NCBI RefSeq assembly: GCF_028550595.1
Contig: NZ_JAQQGN010000001.1
Coordinates: 124,001 to 188,000 of the forward strand
From: Luteimonas sp. BLCC-B24
Lineage (GTDB): Bacteria > Pseudomonadota > Gammaproteobacteria > Xanthomonadales > Xanthomonadaceae
Direction of reading: 5' to 3'
Length of the DNA: 64,000 nucleotides
Shown piece by piece: positions 38,164 to 45,252 of the stretch. The notes under the pieces were generated by a model, which worked only from the letters and a program-made list of their open reading frames with translations, had not been told where the DNA came from and ran no database searches. A program made the position numbers and the translations under genes. The stretch's first letter is position 1, and the number at the start of each line of letters is the position of its first letter.

Positions 38164-38385
38164 TCAGGGCAACTCGAGCGCCGGCAACGCGACCTCGGGC
38201 AGACGTATATCGGGCCCCATCACGTAGATCACTTCGCCCAGCGTGGGCCAGCCGAACACCGGGGCCAGCCACCAGTAGGCGGCGACGAGGATCAGTACGG
38301 TCACGATCAGCCGCAGCACCACGCCCGCGACCTTGAACGCGAGCCAGATGCCGAGGATCACGAGGACGAAGCCGAGCCAGCTCAT
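38164..38385 (-). CDS. small membrane protein coupled to trhO
   Basis: 73 residues. Two closely spaced hydrophobic helices (MSWLGFVLVILGIWLAFKVA and VLRLIVTVLILVAAYWWLAP) are followed by a polar tail ending GPDIRLPEVALPALELP. I do not recognise a named family. The ATG overlaps the trhO stop (ATGA), so it is translated with trhO. The hydrophobicity and the overlap make a real gene likely. The tail shares a 29-bp sequence with the selO 5' end, an odd feature described as a finding. Confidence 0.7.
   Translation of the reverse strand: MSWLGFVLVILGIWLAFKVAGVVLRLIVTVLILVAAYWWLAPVFGWPTLGEVIYVMGPDIRLPEVALPALELP
38189..38217 (-). repeat. second copy of the 29-bp selO-shared sequence
   Basis: 25 of 29 bases match 34234-34262; encodes GPDIRLPEVAL in the C-terminal tail of the small membrane protein. 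Confidence 0.7.
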
Positions 38386-39131
38386 GCGGCCGCACCGTCC
38401 TGCAGCGGACGCAGCGCGGGATCGAGTGCGATGCGATCGTCGAACACGAAGCAGCGGCCGTCGTAGCCGTAGCCACCGACGCGCTCGAAGTAACCGAGGA
38501 TGCCGCCGTCGAGCTGCAGCACGTTGTCCATCCCGTCGGCGCGCATCCACAGCGCGGCCTTCTCGCAGCGGATGCCGCCGGTGCAGAAGCTCACCACGGT
38601 CGCGTCACGCAGCGATTCGCGATGCGGCGCCAGCGCCTCGGGCAGCTCGGTGAAATTGTCGATCGGCAGGGTCAACGCCCCCTCGAAGGTGCCATGCCCC
38701 ACTTCTTCGCGATTGCGCGTGTCGAGCAGCACCAAGCGCCTGCCGGCATCGTCGTGGCCCTGCGCGATCCAGCGCGCGAGGGTCTCGGGCGCGACGTCGG
38801 GCGCGCGCGCCGGCGCTGCCAGTGGCATCGCTTCGGGCTTGCGGAAACTGATGATCTCGGGCTTGACCTTGACCTTCAGCCGGGCGAACGGCCGGCTGTC
38901 GCTGCGGCTGCGCTTGACCACGAGCGCGGCGAAGCGGGCATCGGCGCGCACGGCGTCGACCAGCGTGTCGACGGCATCCACCGTGCCGGCCAGGAACAGA
39001 TTGATGCCCTCCGGGGCCACCAGCACCGTGCCGCGCAGATCCCCCGCTTCGGCCAGCGCGCGCAGCCAGGCGGCCACCGCGTGCGGGTCCTCGAGGGCGA
39101 CGAAATGGTAGGCGGCGAGGTTGTCGATCAT
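38382..39131 (-). CDS. trhO: tRNA uridine(34) hydroxylase (rhodanese-type YceA)
   Basis: 249 residues. An N-terminal acylphosphatase-like domain (to ~95) includes GTVLVAPEGINLFLAGT, and a rhodanese domain follows. The catalytic Cys183 is in SFCTGGIRCEKA, the TrhO signature with Cys189. It hydroxylates U34 of certain tRNAs on the way to cmo5U/mo5U using O2. The start is chosen as ATG 39131 because a TACAAT box (39139-39144) stands 7 nt upstream; a further ATG at 39140 overlaps that box and is unlikely. The small membrane protein gene overlaps its stop. Confidence 0.94.
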   Translation of the reverse strand: MIDNLAAYHFVALEDPHAVAAWLRALAEAGDLRGTVLVAPEGINLFLAGTVDAVDTLVDAVRADARFAALVVKRSRSDSRPFARLKVKVKPEIISFRKPEAMPLAAPARAPDVAPETLARWIAQGHDDAGRRLVLLDTRNREEVGHGTFEGALTLPIDNFTELPEALAPHRESLRDATVVSFCTGGIRCEKAALWMRADGMDNVLQLDGGILGYFERVGGYGYDGRCFVFDDRIALDPALRPLQDGAAA

Positions 39132-39138
39132 GGCGGCC

Positions 39139-39144
39139 ATTGTA
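39139..39144 (-). promoter_or_regulatory. -10 box that sets the trhO start
   Basis: TACAAT on the minus strand ends 7 nt before ATG 39131. An alternative in-frame ATG at 39140 overlaps this box, so the leaderless start at 39131 is preferred. Confidence 0.5.
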
Positions 39145-39463
39145 GGGCGTGACGCCGCGCCGGGGCCGGTGCGGGCCTGCGCCGACTCGCGCGTGCGGTG
39201 CGCGGCGCGCTCCCCACCGCCCGGCTGATCTGCTGCCGGTGATGCCGATGCCGCAGCCGGCGGATGCGCGCGTCTGGCATCCGCCGTGCCGGGGCACCCG
39301 ACGCCGTCATCCGGCGCGCGGGTCGGGCCGACACGCCGTGTCGTGCCGCACCTTCGCGCTTTCCGCGCGCGGGCGCGATCGCGACCATTCCGCAGAACGA
39401 CCAGCGGCGATCGCCCGGCCGTCCGGCGCCCGGCCACGTCGGGCCGGGCGCAACCGTGCGGCG
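39145..39463. other. gene-free interval between trhO and pepA
   Basis: About 320 bp with very high GC and no credible coding frame on either strand. The only structure I see is the perfect hairpin beyond the pepA stop (39426-39451). Confidence 0.5.
39426..39451 (-). terminator. hairpin downstream of the M17 peptidase gene
   Basis: Perfect 10-bp stem (GCGCCCGGCC with GGCCGGGCGC) and a 6-nt loop, 12 nt beyond the stop at 39464 on the minus strand. No T-run follows. Confidence 0.45.
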
Positions 39464-41029
39464 TCAGCGCTCGTAGTTCTCCCGCACGAAGCGGTCGAAC
39501 AGGCGCACGCCGAACCCGGACGCGCCTGCCGGCGTGACCGACACCTCGTTGCCGTCGCGCCAGGCCATGCCGGCGATGTCGAGATGCGCCCAGCTGCGGC
39601 CGGCGTCGATCCACTCGCCGATGAAATGCGCGGCCGTGCCGGAGCCCGGACGCCCGCCGCCGTTGCGCATGTCGGCGATCGGCGATTCGAGCATCTTGCC
39701 GTAGCCCGGATGCAGCGGCATGCGCCAGACCGGCTCGCCCGCGGCGTCGCCGGCACGCTGCAGCTGCGCGGCCAGGGCATCGTCGCGGGTGAACAGGCCG
39801 GCGTAGTCGTTGCCCAGCGCGGTGACGATGGCGCCGGTCAGCGTGGCGATGTCGACGATCACGCGCGGATTGTCCTGGCGCTGCACGTACCAGAGCGCGT
39901 CGACCAGCACCATGCGCCCCTCGGCGTCGGTGCTCATGATCTCGTAGGTCTTGCCGGCGGCCGTGCGGATCACGTCGCCCGGACGCACGGCGGTGCCCGA
40001 CGGCATGTTCTCGGCCAGCGCGGCGACCGCGACCGCGTTGACACGGGCGCCGCGCCCGGCCAGCGCGAGCACCGCGCCGGTGGCACTGGCGGCGCCCGCC
40101 ATGTCGTACTTCATGCGCCACATGTTCTCGCTGGGCTTGATCGAGATACCGCCCGAATCGAAAGTGATGCCCTTGCCGACGAACGCGATCGGCGCCTCGC
40201 CGCGGGGGCCGCCGTTGTAGCGCACCACCATCATCCTCGGCGGCCGCGCACTGCCCTGGCCCACGGCCAGGATGCTGCCCATGCCGAGGCGCTCCATGGC
40301 CGGCACATCGAGCACCTCGATGCTCACATTGGGCTTGCCGGCAAAGGCCGCACGCGTGCGCTCGACGAAGGTTTCGGGATAGATCGTATTCGCCGGCTCG
40401 GTGACCAGGTCCCGTGCGAAGGCCACGCCTTCGGCCACGGCCTTCAGATCGCGGTCCCACGTGCGGCTCGCGGCCGCACCGTCGGCGCTGCGCACGACCA
40501 GGCTGCCCTCGCCGGCCCGTGCCTCGTCCGCGCTGCGGGTGGTGCGATAGGTGTCGAAGCTGTACTGGCCGAGGGTCGCACCGAAGGCCAGACGGGCCGC
40601 AGCGTCGGCGTCGGCGCCGTCCCAGACCACGTCGATCTGCGGCGCCCGGCTGCGCGCCGCGAACCGGCCCACGTGGCCGCCGACGTCCTCGATACGTCGC
40701 GCATCGGGCGCGCCTTCACCGGTGCCGACGAGCAGCACGCGGTCGTAGCCGGCGATGCCGGGAAGATCGAGCTGGCTGTCGGCACGTCCGGTGAAGCCCG
40801 CGGCTGCCGTCGCCCGGGTCAATGCGCCGCCGCTGGCGGCATCGATCTGCGCGAAGCTGCCGTCACGGGCCGCGCCTTCGGCGACCTGCGGCACGGCGAG
40901 TACCAGGGTGCCGCGTTCGGGCACCTGCGCCGCGTCGAACCGGATGTCGCGTTGCGCAGCGGCCGGCAGGGCGAACGAGGCGATCAGGGTGGCGAGCAAC
41001 AGGGGCTTGAGCGAGCGGGCGTGGCGCAT
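39464..41029 (-). CDS. pepA: secreted M17 leucyl aminopeptidase
   Basis: 521 residues. The signal peptide (LLLATLIASFALPAAAQ) shows that this copy is exported, unlike cytoplasmic PepA. The M17 catalytic domain holds VGKGITFDSGGISIKPSENM with the first metal Lys/Asp, and the signature STDAEGRMVLVDAL (normally NTDAEGRL). The C-terminal half continues through IVDIATLTGAIVTALG. It removes N-terminal residues from peptides with a two-metal centre. GGAG precedes ATG 41029. The N-terminal domain is divergent, as is usual in the family. Confidence 0.9.
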   Translation of the reverse strand: MRHARSLKPLLLATLIASFALPAAAQRDIRFDAAQVPERGTLVLAVPQVAEGAARDGSFAQIDAASGGALTRATAAAGFTGRADSQLDLPGIAGYDRVLLVGTGEGAPDARRIEDVGGHVGRFAARSRAPQIDVVWDGADADAAARLAFGATLGQYSFDTYRTTRSADEARAGEGSLVVRSADGAAASRTWDRDLKAVAEGVAFARDLVTEPANTIYPETFVERTRAAFAGKPNVSIEVLDVPAMERLGMGSILAVGQGSARPPRMMVVRYNGGPRGEAPIAFVGKGITFDSGGISIKPSENMWRMKYDMAGAASATGAVLALAGRGARVNAVAVAALAENMPSGTAVRPGDVIRTAAGKTYEIMSTDAEGRMVLVDALWYVQRQDNPRVIVDIATLTGAIVTALGNDYAGLFTRDDALAAQLQRAGDAAGEPVWRMPLHPGYGKMLESPIADMRNGGGRPGSGTAAHFIGEWIDAGRSWAHLDIAGMAWRDGNEVSVTPAGASGFGVRLFDRFVRENYER

Positions 41030-41167
41030 GGGATCTCCGGACGATGGCAGGACGGCACCCGCGCAGGCGCGGGGCAACCATCGACCTTACCAAGCCGGCC
41101 ACCGCCGCGGGCCGTGCCGATGGTCACAACGGCGCGCGACGAGGGCCCGTGCGCAGGTGGCTCAGCG

Positions 41168-41383
41168 CTATTTTTCCGTGCCGTCGGCGTTCACGTGGCG
41201 CTTGGCCCACATGTTGTCGACCAGATTCGGGTAGCGGCGCCCGGCGTCGTCGGCGCGCTCCCGGGCTGCCGCCTTCTGCGCATCGCTGAGGGAACTCCGC
41301 GCCGCGCGCGGCTTGGGATTCGGCCGGGTCCAAGGCTCCGACTTCGGCTTCGGGCGGGCCCGGGTAGGCGGCGGTGTGGTCAT
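41168..41383 (-). CDS. small basic hypothetical protein
   Basis: 71 residues. The first ~35 are rich in Pro, Lys and Arg (RPKPKSEPW, RPNPKPRAARSS) and presumably disordered. The C-terminal half (SDAQKAAARERADDAGRRYP, then NLVDNMWAKRHVNADGTEK) looks like a short folded helix-turn segment. I do not recognise a function. It could be a nucleic-acid-binding small protein, which is a guess from charge. ATG 41383 is one of two in-frame ATG codons. The frame has strong GC3, which supports coding. Confidence 0.5.
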   Translation of the reverse strand: MTTPPPTRARPKPKSEPWTRPNPKPRAARSSLSDAQKAAARERADDAGRRYPNLVDNMWAKRHVNADGTEK

Positions 41384-41525
41384 CGCAGAGCGCTCCGGCT
41401 TGGAATCGGCATTCGGCCGGCAATCGCGACGCTTCGCCGGGCGCGAACAGGCGCAAGCATCGGCCGGTCGCCGTCGTGGCACGGTGATCGCCTCGCCCCT
41501 TGTCCCCCGGGTCGCGTGGTCGGTC

Positions 41526-41891
41526 TCAGCGCGACAGCAGGTAACCCGGCACGGCCATCAGGCCGATCAGGAACACGATGGCGAGCACGATCATCACCAC
41601 CCGCACCGGGTCGGCACGCACGATGTCGGCGAAGGTTTCGGCTGTCCCCTCGCGTTCGGCGCGTGCCCGTTCCGCGCGCGCCCGCGCCTGACGCTCGCGC
41701 TGGTAATCGGCCATCAGCCGTTTGGCCTCGGGCAGATCGTCATTGTTGCGCAGCCAGATGCCGCCCTGGGAAATGCCGAACGGACTCGGGCGCGTCTGGT
41801 ACCACTCCAGCCCTGCCGCATCGAGAAACGCGCGCACGTCGGCCGCCTCGTCCTCGGGCACGTAGCGCAGGTTGAGCAGGAGTCTGGCCAT
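41526..41891 (-). CDS. DUF6164-like protein with C-terminal membrane helix
   Basis: 121 residues. MARLLLNLRYVPEDEAADVRAFLDAAG opens a small ferredoxin-like domain followed by FGISQGGIWLRNNDDLPEAKRLMADYQRERQ, matching the DUF6164 pattern as I remember it. A charged helix (ARARAERARAERE) leads to a C-terminal membrane helix (PVRVVMIVLAIVFLIGLMAV). Function unknown; it may be a tail-anchored regulator. TATCAT lies 7 nt before the ATG on the minus strand (leaderless start). Confidence 0.7.
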   Translation of the reverse strand: MARLLLNLRYVPEDEAADVRAFLDAAGLEWYQTRPSPFGISQGGIWLRNNDDLPEAKRLMADYQRERQARARAERARAEREGTAETFADIVRADPVRVVMIVLAIVFLIGLMAVPGYLLSR

Positions 41892-41898
41892 GCCCGGG

Positions 41899-41904
41899 AT
41901 GATA
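41899..41904 (-). promoter_or_regulatory. -10 box 7 nt ahead of the DUF6164-like gene
   Basis: TATCAT on the minus strand, then CCCGGGC and ATG 41891. A leaderless transcript is expected; no -35 is evident. Confidence 0.4.
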
Positions 41905-41923
41905 CCGCGGCCCGTCGGCGGCC

Positions 41924-42559
41924 TCAGCGCTTGGTGGTCACCGCCCGGCGCAGATTGTGCCGGGCCTGGGCATCGAAACGCGCGTGAAAGGCGTCGTCGA
42001 GAAAGATGCGCTCGCGCGCGAGCAGCCCCTTGAGAAAACGTCGGCGGTTCAGCGCGAACATCCAGCGCGGCAGATGCCGGTATTCGGCCGCGATGCCGCG
42101 GTCGTAGGCGTCGAAGGTGGCGGCGTCGGCGCCGAGAACCGCCATGTCGCAATCGAGGAACCGGCGGGTGTCGTCGCCGATCGCATCGGCGGCGAAATCG
42201 CCGGCGACGTGCCGTCCGTGACGCGCGGTCATCTCGATCAGCGCGGTCACGCGCGCGGTATCGACGCCGGCGTCCGGCAGCCAGCGATCGATCGCCCGGG
42301 CCGCCATCGCCGCGGATTGCGCCTCGTTGTCGCCGCGCCGCACGTCGTAGATCGCATCGTGGTAGAGGATCGCCAGATAGACCTCCACCGGCTGCGCCCA
42401 GCCCGAGGTCTGCGCGACCTCGTGATACAGGCACAGCAGCGCGGCCACGTGAGCCAGCGAGTGATAGGCGCGGGGAGGCTCCGCGTACGCGGCCTCGAGC
42501 GCCGCGCGCATCGCGGGCGGCAGGGTGAGCGGCGCCGGCGTTTCGTCGAGCCCGCTCAT
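41924..42559 (-). CDS. HD-domain protein (predicted metal-dependent phosphohydrolase)
   Basis: 211 residues, all helical. YHSLAHV (His33, His37) and ILYHDAIYD (His67-Asp68) give the H...HD pattern of the HD superfamily, and a later Asp near CDMAVLG can complete the metal site. It resembles the predicted HD phosphohydrolases of the COG4339 type, substrate unknown. The start overlaps the stop of the DMT gene (ATGA), and the end lies 32 bp from the DUF6164-like gene, so a short minus-strand operon is likely. Confidence 0.8.
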   Translation of the reverse strand: MSGLDETPAPLTLPPAMRAALEAAYAEPPRAYHSLAHVAALLCLYHEVAQTSGWAQPVEVYLAILYHDAIYDVRRGDNEAQSAAMAARAIDRWLPDAGVDTARVTALIEMTARHGRHVAGDFAADAIGDDTRRFLDCDMAVLGADAATFDAYDRGIAAEYRHLPRWMFALNRRRFLKGLLARERIFLDDAFHARFDAQARHNLRRAVTTKR

Positions 42560-43017
42560 CCCGCGCTCCAGGGCCGCACCACCAGCAACGCGCCCACGCA
42601 GACCAGGACCGCGCCGGCAAGCCGCGTCAGATCGACCGGACGCGATGCGGTGAGCACACCGAAGTGGTCGACGAGCAGCGAGCCCACGAGCTGTCCGAAT
42701 ACGATCAGGCAGATCAGCCCGGCGGCGCCCAGACGCGGCACCAGCAAGGTGCCGCAGAACACGAACAGCGCACCGATCACACCGCCAAGCCAGAGCCACG
42801 GCGGCAGGGCCGCGAGGTCGCGAACCCCCGGCCACGCGGTTCGCGATACCGCGAGCACCCCACCGAGCACCACGGTGCCGACCGCGAACGAGACGAACGA
42901 TGCGAACAGCGCGCCCTGGGTGAGCGCACCGAGTCGCGCATTGATCAACGCCTGCAGCGGCAGCACCATGCCGACGAGCGCCGCCAGTGCGACGCTGCCC
43001 AGCAACCAGATCTTCAT
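42556..43017 (-). CDS. DMT-family transporter, YdcZ type (DUF606)
   Basis: 153 residues with five hydrophobic helices. MVLPLQALINARLGALTQGALFASFVSFAVGT (two helices) and the GLICLIVFGQLVGSLLVDHFG block are typical of the short YdcZ/DUF606 members of the DMT superfamily, which act as dimers. The substrate is not known. ATG 43017 has GAGG upstream. It is 29 bp after the MFS gene and overlaps the HD gene. Confidence 0.85.
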   Translation of the reverse strand: MKIWLLGSVALAALVGMVLPLQALINARLGALTQGALFASFVSFAVGTVVLGGVLAVSRTAWPGVRDLAALPPWLWLGGVIGALFVFCGTLLVPRLGAAGLICLIVFGQLVGSLLVDHFGVLTASRPVDLTRLAGAVLVCVGALLVVRPWSAG

Positions 43018-43046
43018 GGCCTCTCCTCGTGCGGCATGGCGCCAGT

Positions 43047-44369
43047 CTACGGGGACGACGGGCGCGGGCCGCTCACCTGCGCGGGTGTATCGCGCGGCAA
43101 CGACAGCAGCGCCGCGAGGCTCAGTGCCGCCGCCCCCGCCAGATACAGCCCGACCGACGCCAAGCCGTGGCGCCCGGCCAGCCAGGTCGCGATGTAGGGC
43201 GCCAGGGACGCGCCGAAGATGCCGGCGAGATTGAAGGCCAGCGAGGCGCCGGTATAGCGCACCGCGGTCGGAAACTGCTCGGCGAGCAGCGTGCCCACCG
43301 GTCCGTAGCTCAGGCCCATCAGTGCCAGGCCGAGCATCAGGAAGGCCAGGACGCCCGCCGTATGGCCGGCGACGAACAGCGGCGCGAAGCCCAGTCCGAA
43401 CAGCAGGATCAGGCCGCTCGCGACCAGCATCGCGCGGCGCCGGCCGACGCGATCGGCGTACAGCGCCGCGACCGGGATCGTCGCGGCGAAACACAGCACG
43501 CCGATGAGCTGCGGCACCAGGAACTGCTCGCGCGAGTAGCCGAGCCGCGACGTGCCCCAGCTCAGCGCGAACACCGTCATCAGATAGAACAGCACGAAGG
43601 TCGCGAGCGCCAGCAGCGTGCCGGCGACCACGCCGCGCCACTCGTGCACCAGCACCTCGCGGATCGGCAGACGCACGCGCGCCCGGCGATCGAGCACCGC
43701 CTGGAAATCCGGGGTCTCGTGGATCGTGAGCCGCACCCACAGCCCCACGAGCACCAGCGCAGCACTGGCGAGAAACGGAATGCGCCAGCCCCAGGCCAGG
43801 AACGCCGCGTCGTCCATCACCGTGGTCAGCAGCAGAAACGAGCCGGTGGCCAGGAAGAACCCGATGGGCGCGCCCAGCTGCGGAAACATGCCGTACCACG
43901 CGCGCTTGCCGGGCGGTGCGTTCTCGGTGGCCAGCAGCACCGCCCCGCCCCATTCGCCGCCCAGACCGAGCCCTTGGCCGAACCGGCACAGTGCCAGCAG
44001 CGCGGGGGCCGCGACGCCGATCTGGGCATGGGTCGGCAGCAGGCCGATCACCACCGTCGAGATACCCATCGTCAGCAGCGCCGCCACCAGCGTCGCCTTG
44101 CGGCCGATGCGGTCGCCGTAATGGCCGAACACCGCCGAGCCGATCGGACGGGCGACGAACGCCAGTGCGAATGTGGCCAGCGACTGCAGCATGGCCGATG
44201 CCGGATCCGCCGACGGGAAGAACAGCGCCGGAAACACCAGCACGGCCGCCGTGGCGTAGATGTAGAAATCGAAGAATTCGATCGTCGTGCCGATCAGGCT
44301 GGCGAACAGCACGCGCCGGCGGTCGCGTGACGGGGCGTTCGTGCGGGGGGCAGCAGCAGTCGCGGACAT
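43047..44369 (-). CDS. MFS transporter of the metabolite:H+ symporter (MHS) family
   Basis: 440 residues with twelve predicted helices. The first block FASLIGTTIEFFDFYIYATAA and the loop FGHYGDRIGRKATL, followed later by ADRVGRRRAMLV, match MHS symporters (ProP/KgtP/ShiA group) that import organic acids or compatible solutes with protons. The exact substrate cannot be read. The N-terminal 20 residues are polar. CAGAAT lies 6 nt before the ATG on the minus strand, another possible leaderless start. Confidence 0.9.
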   Translation of the reverse strand: MSATAAAPRTNAPSRDRRRVLFASLIGTTIEFFDFYIYATAAVLVFPALFFPSADPASAMLQSLATFALAFVARPIGSAVFGHYGDRIGRKATLVAALLTMGISTVVIGLLPTHAQIGVAAPALLALCRFGQGLGLGGEWGGAVLLATENAPPGKRAWYGMFPQLGAPIGFFLATGSFLLLTTVMDDAAFLAWGWRIPFLASAALVLVGLWVRLTIHETPDFQAVLDRRARVRLPIREVLVHEWRGVVAGTLLALATFVLFYLMTVFALSWGTSRLGYSREQFLVPQLIGVLCFAATIPVAALYADRVGRRRAMLVASGLILLFGLGFAPLFVAGHTAGVLAFLMLGLALMGLSYGPVGTLLAEQFPTAVRYTGASLAFNLAGIFGASLAPYIATWLAGRHGLASVGLYLAGAAALSLAALLSLPRDTPAQVSGPRPSSP

Positions 44370-44452
44370 CGCGCGATTCTGCCATGCCCGGGCTTGCCTG
44401 CTGCCGGCGCACGGAGCCCGTCCTCCGCTGCCAGCCGTCGCGGCCGGGCAGC

Positions 44453-44479
44453 AAAAAGCCGACCGGAACACCGGTCGGC
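44453..44479 (-). terminator. intrinsic terminator after the PA2169-type gene
   Basis: Perfect 9-bp stem (GCCGACCGG/CCGGTCGGC), 4-nt loop, and five T residues on the minus strand. It follows the stop at 44522 by 42 nt and separates this gene from the MFS gene. Confidence 0.88.
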
Positions 44480-44521
44480 TCGGGATCACATCGGGCCCGG
44501 CGATGCCGGGCCGCGGTCGGC

Positions 44522-44971
44522 TTACTTGGCCGCCTTCATCGCGTGCTTGCGGGCGCGCATCACATCGTGGCACGAGCGCACTTCCGGCAGCAGGCGGACG
44601 ACGACGTCACGCGCCGCCGGCGGCGTGTCGGCATCACGTGCGGCCTCGTCGAAGGCCTCGAGCAGGCGGTCCTCGGACTCTTCGAGCTCGGCGACGTAAC
44701 CGTACTCGGTGTCGCCCAGCGCGGCGCGGATCTTGCCGTACATCTGCTGCATGCTGCCGACCATCGTGCCGGAATCCTCCGGCTTGCCGCCCGCGGCCTG
44801 CACCGCCGTGCTCAACTCGTTGACGATCTGGGCCTTGCTGGTCGCGATGCGGGCGAACAGTGTCTTCAGCTCGGCGTCGTCGACCTTCTGCGCGGCTTCC
44901 TCGTAGAACTCCTTGCCGTCACGGGCGATCGAAATCAGGTCGTTGAGGGTGTTCGCGGTCTTGTTGCTCAT
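44522..44971 (-). CDS. PA2169-family four-helix-bundle protein (DUF2383)
   Basis: 149 residues forecast as four helices of ferritin-like topology: NKTANTLNDLISIARDGKEF, then ELKTLFARIATSKAQIVNEL, and GYVAELEESEDRLLEAFDEA. Glu residues in helices 1 and 3 (Glu21/Glu24, and EELEESE) could bind metal, although the family function is not settled. DUF2383/PA2169 proteins are often stress-induced. It stands alone with its own intrinsic terminator. The upstream 281 bp up to the S9 gene contain no gene I can recognise. Confidence 0.85.
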   Translation of the reverse strand: MSNKTANTLNDLISIARDGKEFYEEAAQKVDDAELKTLFARIATSKAQIVNELSTAVQAAGGKPEDSGTMVGSMQQMYGKIRAALGDTEYGYVAELEESEDRLLEAFDEAARDADTPPAARDVVVRLLPEVRSCHDVMRARKHAMKAAK

Positions 44972-45252
44972 CTGTCGATGTCTCCCAGTGCGTGATCGAG
45001 AAGCGGCGCTGGCCGGCGTGTCGCCGTGGCCGCATCGTCCGTCGCGGAGGTGTCCGGCGCGGATCGATGGGACCTACGCTACCCACGCGCTTCGCAAGGA
45101 AGCGTGACGCGCAGGCGACGATGGCGTGAATCCGGACGCGCGTGCCGCGCACTTCGAACGCGCTTCCGCTGTCGCTCACGGCCGCGCGTACAGGCGCGTC
45201 GCAAGGCGACGCCCGCACGCCCACGCGGTGGCCGCTGCCACCGCGCGGTTGA

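Noticed and set aside
39132-39140. Alternative trhO start at ATG 39140
   Set aside because: It overlaps the TACAAT box, which fits a leaderless start at 39131 better.
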